The position numbers were made by a program, and so were the translations under genes. A stretch of 64,000 nucleotides of DNA from Burkholderiales bacterium (GTDB lineage: Bacteria > Pseudomonadota > Gammaproteobacteria > Burkholderiales > Nitrosomonadaceae). This document shows, one piece after another, positions 34,646-45,163 of the stretch. The stretch's first letter is position 1. Each line of letters starts with the position of its first letter. Below the pieces are notes generated by a model. That model was not told the origin of the DNA and ran no database searches. It saw nothing but the letters and a program-made list of their open reading frames with translations. The stretch lies in NCBI GenBank assembly GCA_024235735.1, contig JACKLU010000005.1, positions 1-64,000 of the forward strand, given 5' to 3'.

Positions 34646-36228
34646 ACGGAATTTTCCATGAATATATGCTGCATTTCTTGTAAAAGCATTTTCCTATCAA
34701 TTTTGCCATTCGGACTTCTCGGCAAATTACCCGGACGTATATCGATGCGACTGGGCAGCATGAAAGCAGGCAAGTGACGTTTACAGGCCATTAACAAATC
34801 TTCTGTTTCAAGTTTTTCATTCTTGCGTGGTGTGGCAATCACCAATATCGCCTGCCCGAGCACTGGATGAGGAACACCTATTGCAGCCGCTTCACCAACC
34901 ATTCCACTGGCATAAACCACTTCTTCGATTTCAGTCGGACTGACCCGGTAGCCTGAGGTTTTGATCATTTCATCGCGTCTGCCAATAAAATAAAGAAAAC
35001 CTTCATTATCCATACGCACGGTGTCACCAGACCATACGGCAAGTTCGGGTATTGTCAGACCATGTTGCTTTGAAATAATTGGTCTGAAACATGCGGCTGT
35101 TTTTTGAGGATCATTCCAGTATCCCATTGAAACCAGTGCGCCGCGATGTACAAGCTCTCCGGGCTCGTCAGGTACGCATTGGGAACCATCTTCACGCAAA
35201 ACCAGAATTTCAGCATTTGGAATTGCCTTTCCAATGGAATCCGGGCGTTTGTCGATTTCACCAGGCGGCAGATAAGTCGAACGAAATGCTTCTGTCAATC
35301 CATACATTAAGAATATCTGTGTATCAGGCAAAGCGCCGCGGAGCTGATCAAGTGTAGTACGTGGCATTGCGCCGCCAGAGTTTGTAATATATCTCAACGT
35401 TTTGACACCGCTCCAACTCAACTGAGCCAATTGGATCCACAGCGGTGGAACCGCTGCAAGCCCAGAGATATTTTCCATTTCGACAATACGAATAATGTCT
35501 CTGGGCAATAGATAATTCATCAAGACATTGGTTGCGCCAACATGAAACGCTGTGGTTAGTTGACTTAAACCATAATCAAAACTGAGCGGCAGCACTGAAA
35601 GAATACGGTCTTCAGACTGATTGCGCAGGTATTCCGACACGCTTTTTGCACCTGCAACAAGGTTGCGATGAGAGAGCACAACACCTTTGGGTTTACCCGT
35701 ACTGCCGGATGTATACAGTATTGCGGCCATATCGCCATCAATAACACGAAAAGGTTTCTGATCGGACTTAACAGAAAAACAATCACCCCAGGAAAGCAGA
35801 TTAAGTCCTGGAATTTGAGGTAGATTTTCGGTACTGTCGACTATAATGACCGAATGCAGGTCATGACAGGCAGGCAGCGCATCGCTGAGCAGTTTAAATC
35901 GCTCTGCCGAAGTGACCAAAATCCTGACATTACAGTCAGCCATGATGTATCTGACCTGATCCGGCTTCAATAACGGGTTTATGGGCACAAAAACACCACC
36001 AGCCGCATTTGCAGAAAACAAAGCCACTACGGTTTCAATACGCTTCTCAAGATAGACTGCGACACGTTCATGATGCGATAGTCCTGCTGCCAAAAAATAC
36101 TGAGCGCATCGTTCGATTGCATAAGCAATTTCTTCGTAGCTTTTTATTTGACCTTGATAGGAAAGTGCTTCTGCATGAGGTGATCGATTTGCAGAATGAT
36201 AAATCAAGTCATGTACTAAATTAACCAC
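34642..36228 (-). CDS. AMP-forming acyl-CoA ligase, exosortase-A locus type
   Basis: A 528-residue member of the adenylate-forming superfamily. Motifs: ATP-binding P-loop ILYTSGSTGKPKGVVLSHR (about residue 168), MYGLTEAFRSTYLPPGEID (about 305, adenine/acid pocket), WSGDTVRMDNEGFLYFIGR and the late RDEMIKTSGYRV hinge, then the catalytic lysine in SPNGKIDRKML. The GTG start is preceded by AGGTGGTTAACGA. Proteins of this subgroup are found next to XrtA exopolysaccharide genes and activate an acid, possibly for loading onto an acyl carrier. The downstream partner usually found there is missing. Confidence 0.87.
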   Translation of the reverse strand: MVNLVHDLIYHSANRSPHAEALSYQGQIKSYEEIAYAIERCAQYFLAAGLSHHERVAVYLEKRIETVVALFSANAAGGVFVPINPLLKPDQVRYIMADCNVRILVTSAERFKLLSDALPACHDLHSVIIVDSTENLPQIPGLNLLSWGDCFSVKSDQKPFRVIDGDMAAILYTSGSTGKPKGVVLSHRNLVAGAKSVSEYLRNQSEDRILSVLPLSFDYGLSQLTTAFHVGATNVLMNYLLPRDIIRIVEMENISGLAAVPPLWIQLAQLSWSGVKTLRYITNSGGAMPRTTLDQLRGALPDTQIFLMYGLTEAFRSTYLPPGEIDKRPDSIGKAIPNAEILVLREDGSQCVPDEPGELVHRGALVSMGYWNDPQKTAACFRPIISKQHGLTIPELAVWSGDTVRMDNEGFLYFIGRRDEMIKTSGYRVSPTEIEEVVYASGMVGEAAAIGVPHPVLGQAILVIATPRKNEKLETEDLLMACKRHLPAFMLPSRIDIRPGNLPRSPNGKIDRKMLLQEMQHIFMENSV

Positions 36229-36320
36229 TCGTTAACCACCTATTTAGTCTATTTTTAAAAAAATTCTGATAAATCCGCATCCTAACGTTTTAATGGTTAA
36301 GTGTCCATGGCATGACACAC

Positions 36321-37679
36321 TCATTTCAATCCACACCGATTCATTAAATCATAAAGCGTGGGACGACTGACACCAAGCAGTTTTGCCGCATGTGCCACAT
36401 TGCCATCAACCCTTGCCAATGCCTTAATCACAGCCTTGCATTCTTCCTGTTCGCGCAAGGCTTTTAAATTAAGTAATTCCATATCATTATTCTCGGCCTG
36501 CAAACCCAGATCCTGTGGTGTGATGACCGAATCTTCGGCCATTATAACGGCGCGCTTGATGCAATTTTCAATTTCACGCACATTACCAGCCCACTGATTT
36601 TTTTCAATAGCTGCTAATGCTTCCTGGCTGAAATTTAACGTTCCCTTTCCTTCTTTTGCACAGAATTTATTTTTAAAGTAATGTGCCAATAGGATTGAAT
36701 CACCGACTCGTTTCCTGAGTGGCGGGATTGAGATGACAATCTCACTGAGTCGATAATAAAGGTCTTCACGGAATTGTCCTTGCTTCATCAGCTCATCGAG
36801 ATTTTGATGTGTCGCGCAGACAATGCGCACATCGACCGGAATTTCTTCACGACCACCAACACGTTCAATTACTCTTTCCTGTAAAAATCGAAGCAATTTC
36901 GCTTGTAACTGAAAAGGCAAATCTCCCACTTCGTCAAGAAAAAAAGTGCCGCCGTCTGCCAGCTCTATTTTTCCAAGGGTTTGTTTTGCAGCTCCTGTAA
37001 AAGCACCTTTTTCATATCCGAATAACTCACTTTCCAAAAGCGTTTCGGGGATAGCGGCACAATTAATTGCGACAAATCGTCTGTTTTTGCGATTGCTTAG
37101 ATTATGCAATGCTCTTGCCAACACTTCTTTTCCCGTTCCGCTTTCGCCCAAAAGTAACACTGTGACATCAGATGGCGCAACTTTCTCTATGATACGACAG
37201 GCTTTCAGCAATTCAGTATCTTTTGTGATCAAACCGTCAATCGGCGAACTGCTTTGCGTCAGATTCAGTCGTTTGTTTTCCTGCTGGATGGCGTGCAGAT
37301 AAAATGCACGTTGGACGACAAGCTTGAGCATTTCGGGATCAAAGGGTTTTTGTTGAAAATCATAGGCGCCTATCTCAATGGCTTTCAACGCATTGGCATG
37401 ATCCTGATTCCCGGTCAATACGATGATTTTTGTATCAGGGGCTAATGCAAGAATCTGTTTTAATGTCGCAAGTCCTTCCGTTGCACCATCCTGGTCGGGA
37501 GGTAATCCAAGATCCATAGTAATAACCGCAGGCTCATGACGTCTTACCATAGCCAAGGCGGTCTCGCGGTCTGATGCCACCGAAACGGTATACTGATCAA
37601 AAGTCCAGCGCAATTGCTTTTGCAGACCTAAATCGTCTTCAATAATCAGTAATCTTTTTTTATCCCGATTTTCCGTCAT
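36321..37679 (-). CDS. prsR: PrsR, sigma-54 response regulator of the PEP-CTERM system
   Basis: A 452-residue transcription factor. Receiver domain with the phosphorylated Asp56 in VITMDLGLPPD, then an AAA+ domain with Walker A GESGTGKEVLARALH, the sigma-54-contacting loop EKGAFTGAAK, Walker B TFFLDEVGDLP, and a C-terminal Fis-type helix-turn-helix (VAHAAKLLGVSRPTLYDLM). PrsK, encoded 171 bp upstream, is its partner kinase. It is expected to activate sigma-54 promoters of PEP-CTERM and exopolysaccharide genes. I could not find a clear -24/-12 promoter in the surrounding gaps. Confidence 0.93.
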   Translation of the reverse strand: MTENRDKKRLLIIEDDLGLQKQLRWTFDQYTVSVASDRETALAMVRRHEPAVITMDLGLPPDQDGATEGLATLKQILALAPDTKIIVLTGNQDHANALKAIEIGAYDFQQKPFDPEMLKLVVQRAFYLHAIQQENKRLNLTQSSSPIDGLITKDTELLKACRIIEKVAPSDVTVLLLGESGTGKEVLARALHNLSNRKNRRFVAINCAAIPETLLESELFGYEKGAFTGAAKQTLGKIELADGGTFFLDEVGDLPFQLQAKLLRFLQERVIERVGGREEIPVDVRIVCATHQNLDELMKQGQFREDLYYRLSEIVISIPPLRKRVGDSILLAHYFKNKFCAKEGKGTLNFSQEALAAIEKNQWAGNVREIENCIKRAVIMAEDSVITPQDLGLQAENNDMELLNLKALREQEECKAVIKALARVDGNVAHAAKLLGVSRPTLYDLMNRCGLK

Positions 37680-37850
37680 GGATTAAACCTATATGTTTAC
37701 CTGAATCGACATACAACATGTCTTGGTATTATATACATACGTTAATCTTGTCAAAAAACAATGTAATCTATTAATGATCTTTATTTCTTGAATTTGACTC
37801 TTTAAAGATCAACAAACGGATCAATCATCAAAACATGTAGAAATTCGTGC

Positions 37851-39941
37851 TTATACAGGCGATACAATAGTGTTCGGGGTACTTGCAACGTGTTGTTTCA
37901 AATAGATATAAAAAGTTGTTCCGATCGATTCCTGAGTAACTACTTCCAATTTGCCGCCAAGCTCATGGATATACTCTCTGCTTTCAAAAACACCGATACC
38001 CATACCTGCCGATTTTGTAGACTCAAAAGGTTTGAAAAGCCTTTTCTGGACAAACTCTTCGCTCATACCATGTCCGGTATCCCTCACCTCGATCACTGCT
38101 TGAAAATGTTCGGCATATAAGCGAACTCTGACCAAACCATCTTTGGGCGTCGCTTCAATGGCGTTCTGAATAATGTGACTTATTACACGACTGAGTCGTG
38201 TTTTTTCTGCAGAAACAATGAGTTCATCATGACAACTTTCAAAAACAGGTCTGGGCTCGAAAATGGATTTACTTTCGACAATATGCTCTAGAAGTTCATT
38301 CAGGGAAATGAGTTCAGTTTTATCCGGTGCGTTGCCTTTGCTCAGTTTTTCCAGCAAACGCTTCATTTTCCCAACCGAAAGATTCACCGTTTGAATCATA
38401 TCTTCCTGAAACTCGGGATTGTATTTATGTTTATCAGCATTAGACAATAACAGAGAAAGCTGAAAAATCAGATTTTTTAAATCATGAACGACAAAGGTAG
38501 ACATTCGATTAAACGATTCAAATTGTCTAGCAATCATTAGCGCGCGCGATGCTTCTTCCTGCGCCAGATAACTCACGGCTTGCTTACCGGCGATTTTCAG
38601 CAGATCACGTATCTCCCAGTTAAGCTTTATGGCGCTTCTAGGTTTTATCAAAAGCACAAAACCGAATAATTCACCATGTAGTAGCAAAGGCACGACGAAT
38701 CGGACTTCCGGCAAATTTTGCAGCCAGTCTGGAATAATTAAAGGCGCATAAAGCCCAGGGGTTTTCTGATATTCACTTAAATCAATAACCCACTCTTTTT
38801 CTTCCAGAAAATTACAAAGTGAACTATCAACCTCTACTAATTCCGTAATAGCGGACATGTTTAGGTGATGTACAAGACCATAATGACCCGCTTCATGTTT
38901 CATCCACAAACTGCCCCCCGGACTTTCGACCAATTGTGCGAGCGATTGAATGACGCGTTCTTTTAATTCACCCTTCTGCTCCGCCAGTGTAGCCGTGAAA
39001 CGTAACCATTCTTCGCGGTAATCATAGTTGTAGCTGTAGAAATGCTTACTGATCGAGACTTTCAGCCAGGAGCGAATGGTGCCTGAAAATATAATCCCGA
39101 TAAGCAACAAAATGGCGCCGAATAAAAAACTCATTTGCAATACGATGCCCCAGCTTTCACCGGAAAAACGCAGGTAGTAACCGACTCCAGCCATAAGAAG
39201 CAGATATGCGGCGGTGCCAAATAAAGCCGCGCTGTAGAAGATAATCTGCCGTGAAACCGAAATACCTACAGCCCACTGCGGATTACGCGCTGCAGAAATG
39301 GCTATAAATGGAACAACCAGCGCATTTATAATGCCCCTGGCATTCCAGAGATCAAGATTGATGCTTCTAAATAGCAATGCATCGCTGTACAGATAAAAAT
39401 CGTAAATAAATATCGCACCGATACCTAAACAAATAAACTTGATTCCCCAGCGTTTTTCAATAGGAGAATTTCGGTAGAATTGCTCCACGAGCGTGATGCC
39501 AATAATTGCAATGACGACATTGCCAATAATACTGGCTAGTGTTGTTAGCGGTAAATCTGGAAATATTGAGTCGCTGCGATAAACAAAAAGTGTGTAACAA
39601 ATCAGTACTAAATAAACGGCCGCGATTGCAATAACCGAGATTCTGATTTTTGGAATCCGTGCAGCGTTTCGCTTTTGCTGAAATGGACCGATAAGTGCTA
39701 TAAGAAATGCCGACCATCCCGCACTGCGCAGGATTTCAAGCAGATTGGCTACAGCGGTGAATGAAAGATTCCAGTTGATGTTAATGACTGTCGTGAAAGC
39801 CCATGCAGCCGAAAGCAGACACGCAACAGATAATATCATCCCATACAAACGGCCGCGCCAACTGGTAATCAAAAGAACAAACAGAAAAAAGAAAGCTAGA
39901 GCAGCCGTTGAATAACTTATCGTCGCTATATCGGTCCACAT
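37851..39941 (-). CDS. prsK: PrsK, membrane histidine kinase of the PEP-CTERM system
   Basis: A 696-residue sensor kinase. About eight hydrophobic segments occupy residues 1-290; a GAF-like domain (about 320-470) follows. The kinase part has the dimerisation/phosphorylation helix FVVHDLKNLIFQLSLLL (histidine in VHDLKN), the N box SHIIQNAIEATP and the G boxes VRDTGHGMSEEF and GMGIGVFESREYI. This architecture is the hallmark of XrtA/PEP-CTERM kinases. The gene follows the sugar transferase by 28 bp and precedes prsR, all on the minus strand. Confidence 0.93.
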   Translation of the reverse strand: MWTDIATISYSTAALAFFFLFVLLITSWRGRLYGMILSVACLLSAAWAFTTVININWNLSFTAVANLLEILRSAGWSAFLIALIGPFQQKRNAARIPKIRISVIAIAAVYLVLICYTLFVYRSDSIFPDLPLTTLASIIGNVVIAIIGITLVEQFYRNSPIEKRWGIKFICLGIGAIFIYDFYLYSDALLFRSINLDLWNARGIINALVVPFIAISAARNPQWAVGISVSRQIIFYSAALFGTAAYLLLMAGVGYYLRFSGESWGIVLQMSFLFGAILLLIGIIFSGTIRSWLKVSISKHFYSYNYDYREEWLRFTATLAEQKGELKERVIQSLAQLVESPGGSLWMKHEAGHYGLVHHLNMSAITELVEVDSSLCNFLEEKEWVIDLSEYQKTPGLYAPLIIPDWLQNLPEVRFVVPLLLHGELFGFVLLIKPRSAIKLNWEIRDLLKIAGKQAVSYLAQEEASRALMIARQFESFNRMSTFVVHDLKNLIFQLSLLLSNADKHKYNPEFQEDMIQTVNLSVGKMKRLLEKLSKGNAPDKTELISLNELLEHIVESKSIFEPRPVFESCHDELIVSAEKTRLSRVISHIIQNAIEATPKDGLVRVRLYAEHFQAVIEVRDTGHGMSEEFVQKRLFKPFESTKSAGMGIGVFESREYIHELGGKLEVVTQESIGTTFYIYLKQHVASTPNTIVSPV

Positions 39942-39969
39942 TATTGTTTTCCGTGTTTCTGATCAACAG

Positions 39970-41367
39970 TTATCGGCTGCCTTTTCTTAGCAATACCACC
40001 TCAACCGTCAGGATGAGAATGACCAAATCGAGGAATAAACTGTGATTTTTAACGTAATATAAGTCATATTGTAATTTTTCAATCGCATCTTCAATAGAGG
40101 ATCCATAAGGATAGCGTACCTGCGCCCATCCGGTTATACCCGGTTTAATGCTATGCCTGACGTTGTAATAAGGCACTTGCGCGGTAAGCATGTCAACAAA
40201 ATAAGGACGCTCCGGACGTGGGCCGACAAAACTCATCTCATTTTTTAAAACATTGACAATTTGAGGTAATTCATCAATGCGTAATTTACGTATGACATTG
40301 CCGATTTTTGTAATGCGGGGATCATCAGAAGCCGCCCACTGGGGTTTTTTGTCTTTTTCGGCATTCTTCAGCATGCTCCGGAATTTCAGAACCATAAATG
40401 TTTCTCCATTTTTTCCAACCCGTTCCTGCCGGTAAAAAATGGGAAAACCGTCTTCCAATATGATCAGCAGAGCAGTAATCAACATCACCGGCAGCGTTGC
40501 CAATAATAAGATAGTACTTGCCAGCACATCGAAAACGCGTTTCATCAATGATCTAGAAAAACTTTGATCAAACCCGCCACCAAAAACCAGCCAGCTGGGA
40601 TAAAGTGAGTCCATGCGGATATAACCGCATTCTCTTTCAAAAAATGTGGCAATATCGATAACGCGAATACCGTGCATTTTGCATTCCAATAGTTCCTGAA
40701 TTGGAAAATAGCCGCCTCTTCGTTCCTGAGGCGCAATGATTATTTCATCAACTTTATACTTTTGTGCAAGGGTATAGAGGGATTGCTTTTCGGGTATAAC
40801 CAAAGCGGCGGGAACATGGCATTCTTCACCGGGATTTTGAATAAAACCCACAATTCTGGGCTGCTGGTGCTCCAGATAGTTATCATCCCGGTAAAAAAGC
40901 TCATTGGCGTTTTTACCCGTTCCCAACACCAAAGTGCGCGGCTTCAGAATCGAGGAATTAAACCACTTATACAGGATTATTCTGAAAATCAGTATTTCAA
41001 AAAACGCCAAAGTCATGGCAGTGAGCAGCGTTCCGCGGCCAATATATATTTGTGGGAAGATATAGAAAATCAGTATCAGCAACCCAAAGCATAATGCCAA
41101 AGACGGCATAAGACGGAATAACGTCGTATTGATCGTTCGGTTCAGATTGGAGTGATACATACCCATCACTGCCATGCTGAACATCATGATCAGTGCAAAA
41201 ATCAAAGCCTCAATCAATAGATTTTTCAAGAAAACATCTGATAGTGCCGGTGAATCCGCAAATCGCAGTTGTAGGCCAATGTAAAATGCGGCCAATAGTA
41301 ATAAAAAGTCTGCGCTGACAATCAAAAGGGAAAACTTCGAAATATAATGACTATGAATCTTGAACAA
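39970..41367 (-). CDS. XrtA-type undecaprenyl-phosphate sugar transferase
   Basis: A 465-residue membrane glycosyltransferase that starts exopolysaccharide synthesis by moving a sugar-phosphate to undecaprenyl phosphate. Four N-terminal helices (residues 10-130) precede a cytosolic NAD-binding-like domain and a fifth helix (about 275-298), then the polyprenyl sugar transferase domain with KFRSMLKNAEKDKK, LRIDELPQIVNVLKNEMSFVGPRPERPYFV and KPGITGWAQVRYPYG. The TTG start has a GGAGTGGAAAA ribosome site. It is the most upstream gene of the minus-strand EPS cluster. The acceptor polysaccharide is unknown. Confidence 0.9.
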   Translation of the reverse strand: MFKIHSHYISKFSLLIVSADFLLLLAAFYIGLQLRFADSPALSDVFLKNLLIEALIFALIMMFSMAVMGMYHSNLNRTINTTLFRLMPSLALCFGLLILIFYIFPQIYIGRGTLLTAMTLAFFEILIFRIILYKWFNSSILKPRTLVLGTGKNANELFYRDDNYLEHQQPRIVGFIQNPGEECHVPAALVIPEKQSLYTLAQKYKVDEIIIAPQERRGGYFPIQELLECKMHGIRVIDIATFFERECGYIRMDSLYPSWLVFGGGFDQSFSRSLMKRVFDVLASTILLLATLPVMLITALLIILEDGFPIFYRQERVGKNGETFMVLKFRSMLKNAEKDKKPQWAASDDPRITKIGNVIRKLRIDELPQIVNVLKNEMSFVGPRPERPYFVDMLTAQVPYYNVRHSIKPGITGWAQVRYPYGSSIEDAIEKLQYDLYYVKNHSLFLDLVILILTVEVVLLRKGSR

Positions 41368-41951
41368 TTTTCCACTCCAGCTTTTTATAGTAAATTTGAG
41401 GGATATTCTAAACCGAGATAATCCATTTTACATCACCGATTGATCGGCTTGTATGGTGTCAGTATGCTGACTTTAGCGTTCAAATGTAATTGCAGTTTTT
41501 ACTGTTCTTGAAGTTAAAGGCGACTCGTGCTTGCTCAACAGCAAATCATCGTATATTAACGCGTATCGGTATTTGAATTCAGGCGGGACAGTTTTTATTA
41601 AGAAACAGAAATCACTGAGCAGTAATAGCACATCATGAATCAAACTGTTGCATAAATGCTTATTCTACCGAAGAATTCATTTGTTTTCCAGACAGCTATT
41701 ATCTTTGAATTAGTTCTATATGCATCAAGTTGGCTTCCACGAATTTTATAGGCCATGTTCTGATTTGAAAATCACTGCAACCATTTTACGGATGATTTGC
41801 CATAAAAAAGCACAATATAAAATGAAAATCTCAAACATATAAACGGAAACCGGGATCATCTTCAATTTTTGATCTTAAATACTGAATTGATTATGCTCGC
41901 TGTGATAGAACGACAAGAAGATTCTTTCATAAAATTTTTTGATATCAGTAA
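41368..41951. other. Intergenic region between sugar transferase and ABC operon
   Basis: 584 AT-rich bases between divergent genes, where promoters for both must lie. I see a short CCGA/TCGG inverted repeat near 41436 and no open frame worth reporting, no miniature element and no convincing sigma-54 promoter. Confidence 0.4.
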
Positions 41952-42617
41952 ATGCTTGAGTTGCGTCATATCCATAAGTCTTACGCCGAAAGATATCCGG
42001 TGCTTTCCGATATATCTTATTTTCTTAAGCCTGGAGAATATGTCGCCATCATGGGTGATTCCGGTGTGGGCAAATCAACTTTGCTGAATCTTATCGCAGG
42101 ATTGGACAGTCCTGATTCGGGTGAAGTATTCGTCAATAATACAAAGATTTCAGCATTGAATGACCAGGATGCAACGTTGCTGCGTAGAAAAGAATTCGGC
42201 TTTATTTTTCAATCATTCCATATCCTGCCCCACCTGACGCTACATCAGAATGTTGCATTGCCATTGCTGTTAAATGATTTGCCCGTTGATCGCGCTGATG
42301 TTCTCCTGACTGAAGTCGGTTTACGGGGACGTGAAAATGATTTTCCTCGACAACTGTCGGGAGGGGAATTACAGCGTGTGGCCATCGCACGCGCGCTGGT
42401 ACATCGACCAAAGCTTGTATTGGCTGATGAACCCACCGGCAATCTGGATCCGGACACTGCCTACGGAATTCTGCAGTTGATACGCCGTGAAATCAAGAAA
42501 AATGGCGCATCTGGTATTTTAGTGACGCATTCCAGGGTGGCAGCAGCAACTGCGGATCATGTGCTGATATTGACCAAACACGGTCTGCTACCGGCGGCGA
42601 CAAATACCGGCTTATGA
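41952..42617 (+). CDS. ABC transporter ATP-binding protein (LolD/MacB-like)
   Basis: A 221-residue ATPase. Walker A GDSGVGKSTLLNLIAG, ABC signature LSGGELQRVAIARALVH, Walker B LVLADEPTGNLDP and H-loop VTHSRVAA are intact. The sequence resembles the MacB/LolD class, which drives FtsX-like permeases. Its stop overlaps the next ATG in an ATGA arrangement with the FtsX-like permease, and an AttH-like gene follows, so the three form one operon. The export substrate is unknown. Confidence 0.92.
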   Translation: MLELRHIHKSYAERYPVLSDISYFLKPGEYVAIMGDSGVGKSTLLNLIAGLDSPDSGEVFVNNTKISALNDQDATLLRRKEFGFIFQSFHILPHLTLHQNVALPLLLNDLPVDRADVLLTEVGLRGRENDFPRQLSGGELQRVAIARALVHRPKLVLADEPTGNLDPDTAYGILQLIRREIKKNGASGILVTHSRVAAATADHVLILTKHGLLPAATNTGL

Positions 42618-45163
42618 AATTACTGCGATTATCCTGCTGGCTGTTGCAAAGCGAATGGCGCGCTCGGTTTATACAGATCATTGTTGCCGTGGTTGCGATT
42701 GCGATGGGTGTGGCGCTGGGATTTTCGATTCATTTGATCAATTCAGCAGCACTGAATGAATTTTCAGCAGCGAATAAAAGCCTCTCAGGTCAATCCGACA
42801 TGCAGGTTTATGGCAAGCACGGATTTTTTGATGAAACCGTTTATCCAAAACTGGCGCGGTACGAAGGTGTAAAACTGGCAAATCCAGTACTGGAATTCAC
42901 CGCAACAGTATCGGCAACGCTTGAAAACCAGAATGATCACCAGCTGAAAATTCTGGGTATTGATGTCTTGCGCGCGGCGGGCATATCACCCGATTTGCTG
43001 GGTATTCCTGCTGAAGGCAGACCAATGGACAACTTTGCAGACGATGCGATTTTTCTGTCTCCTGCCGCAATGGAATGGTTGAATCTTGAGCAGGGCGATG
43101 TATTGCATCTTAACGTTGGTCTTGAGTCCATCGCACTGCGTGTAGCGGGGGGACTGACGCGGGCGCGCGCTGGCCGGCGTATTGCAGTCATGGATATCGG
43201 TGCAGCACAATGGCGCTTTCATTATCTTGGCGTGCTGTCCAGAATTGAACTTAAACTGGAACCCCATATTCATCACGAGGTTTTCAAAGAAAAACTGACG
43301 CGCGAACTCGGCGAGCAATTTTATGTTTCCGAAATTGTCGATCAGGAAGCGCGTATCGCCAATATGTCGCGCGCCTATCGGATCAATTTAAATATGCTCG
43401 CGCTGGTGGCGTTGTTTACCGGCTCTTTTCTTGTTTTTTCAACCCAGGCGCTGTCAATTATGCGACGCCGCAGTCAGTTTGCATTTTTGCGTGTTATGGG
43501 TTACACCCGGCGCCAATTGTTGCTGCAAATTCTTACCGAAGGCATGGTGCTTGGTACAATAGGCGCTTTACTCGGAATAGTGTTGGGCTATGGCTGTGCG
43601 GTTATTGCAATCAATCTGCTTAGTGGGAATTTAGGCAGTAATTTTTTTCCCGGAATACAACCCAGTATTTTTATCAGTTTGCAGGATGTCATCCTGTTTT
43701 TTATCATTGGTTTAAGTGTCACTGTATTGGGCGCAATTCTGCCAGCCAGGGAAGTGGTCAGTGCAAACCAAGCCAGCGCACTTAAATCAGGTAGTGAAGA
43801 CAGCGCGATGAATCGCACACAGCGCTCACGCGCTGCGTTGTTCTGTTTGTCTATCGGAATTCTGCTGACACAACTGCCCCCGGTGTATGAATTACCCATT
43901 TTTGGCTACCTAGCCATTGCGCTGCTGCTGATCGGCGGTATCGCATTGATGCCCGGCTTGGCAAAGCTGGTTTTTACCTTTTTACAGCGATATGTCAGCC
44001 GTTATTCCAGAAATGTCATTATCCTGTTGACTGTCGCACGCCAGGCCAATGCGCCGAATCAGACATCAATCGCGCTGAGCGGGGTGCTGGCCAGCTTCAG
44101 CCTGATCGTAGCAATGGCCATTATGGTGCTGAGTTTCAGGATATCAGTCGATCGCTGGCTAGATCACGTTCTACCCGCAGATCTATATGTGCGTGTTGCT
44201 GACATCGGCATGCAAGGCGGTTTTCAATCGAACGAACAGAACGCAATTGCCGGATTACCGGGTTTTGTCCGCACAGATTTTTTTCGTGTGCAACACCTGA
44301 CGCTGAATCCGGACCGTCCGGAAATTACATTGATTGCCCGGCCGATTGATGCATCCCAGCCCGATAACACATTACCTTTAATCGGTGATGTACTGGCGTT
44401 GAGTCAGCTACCCGAAGGCGCCATGCCGCTCTGGGTGTCGGAAGCGATGGTTGATTTATACGGTTACGCCGTGGGTAAAAAGGTAAGGATTCCTGTTGGC
44501 GATACATGGCATGAATTCTCGGTTGCAGGAGTATGGCGCGATTATGGCCGACAATTCGGTGCGGTACAAATGCAATTATCCGACTATCAGGCACTGACCG
44601 GCGATTTCAGTATTAACTCGGCAGCCTTATGGCTCGATGCTGAAACGACAATGGCCGAAGCATATGCGGCATTGCAGCAGTTACCGTTCAGCAACGCGCT
44701 CGAAATCACACAATCACAACAAATACGTGAATCGAGTCTGGCGATTTTTGATCGCAGCTTTGCCATTACCTATGTGTTGGAAATCGTTGCTGTAATCATT
44801 GGGCTGTCAGGTGTTGCGGCGAGTTTTTCGGCGCAGATGCTGGCTCGAGCGAAAGAATTCGGCATGTTGCGGCATATCGGTGTTACACAACGCCAGATTA
44901 CGCTCATGCTCGCTGCGGAAGGCTGTTTTCTGACACTTTTAGGTGTGACATTAGGCTTTATACTTGGTCTGGGTATCAGTTTAATTCTGATTTTCATTGT
45001 CAACCCACAGTCCTTTCACTGGACGATGCAACTTCACATGCCGTGGAACTGGCTTTTATTGATATCAATTGTGATGCTAGTCAGCGCCTCATTGACCGCC
45101 TGGCTCGCCGGCCGGAAAGTATTGGCCGGCAGTGTTATTCGTACGGTACGGGAGGACTGGTGA
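42614..45163 (+). CDS. FtsX-family ABC transporter permease
   Basis: An 849-residue permease with the AttF/G-like layout: helix (about 20-40), large periplasmic domain, then three FtsX helices (about 255-400), a middle segment with helices near 405-450 and 490, another periplasmic domain, and a final FtsX trio (about 715-845, ending LLLISIVMLVSASLTAWLAGRKV). It is thus two fused FtsX-like halves in one chain. ATP binding comes from the overlapping gene upstream. The stop overlaps the AttH-like GTG start by two or more bases, so translation is coupled. A role in moving lipoproteins, toxins or envelope components is inferred from homologues only. Confidence 0.88.
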   Translation: MKLLRLSCWLLQSEWRARFIQIIVAVVAIAMGVALGFSIHLINSAALNEFSAANKSLSGQSDMQVYGKHGFFDETVYPKLARYEGVKLANPVLEFTATVSATLENQNDHQLKILGIDVLRAAGISPDLLGIPAEGRPMDNFADDAIFLSPAAMEWLNLEQGDVLHLNVGLESIALRVAGGLTRARAGRRIAVMDIGAAQWRFHYLGVLSRIELKLEPHIHHEVFKEKLTRELGEQFYVSEIVDQEARIANMSRAYRINLNMLALVALFTGSFLVFSTQALSIMRRRSQFAFLRVMGYTRRQLLLQILTEGMVLGTIGALLGIVLGYGCAVIAINLLSGNLGSNFFPGIQPSIFISLQDVILFFIIGLSVTVLGAILPAREVVSANQASALKSGSEDSAMNRTQRSRAALFCLSIGILLTQLPPVYELPIFGYLAIALLLIGGIALMPGLAKLVFTFLQRYVSRYSRNVIILLTVARQANAPNQTSIALSGVLASFSLIVAMAIMVLSFRISVDRWLDHVLPADLYVRVADIGMQGGFQSNEQNAIAGLPGFVRTDFFRVQHLTLNPDRPEITLIARPIDASQPDNTLPLIGDVLALSQLPEGAMPLWVSEAMVDLYGYAVGKKVRIPVGDTWHEFSVAGVWRDYGRQFGAVQMQLSDYQALTGDFSINSAALWLDAETTMAEAYAALQQLPFSNALEITQSQQIRESSLAIFDRSFAITYVLEIVAVIIGLSGVAASFSAQMLARAKEFGMLRHIGVTQRQITLMLAAEGCFLTLLGVTLGFILGLGISLILIFIVNPQSFHWTMQLHMPWNWLLLISIVMLVSASLTAWLAGRKVLAGSVIRTVREDW

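Noticed and set aside
41368..41951. Search for a sigma-54 promoter for the sugar transferase
   Set aside because: No sequence with a convincing -24 GG and -12 GC pair was found in this gap on either strand.
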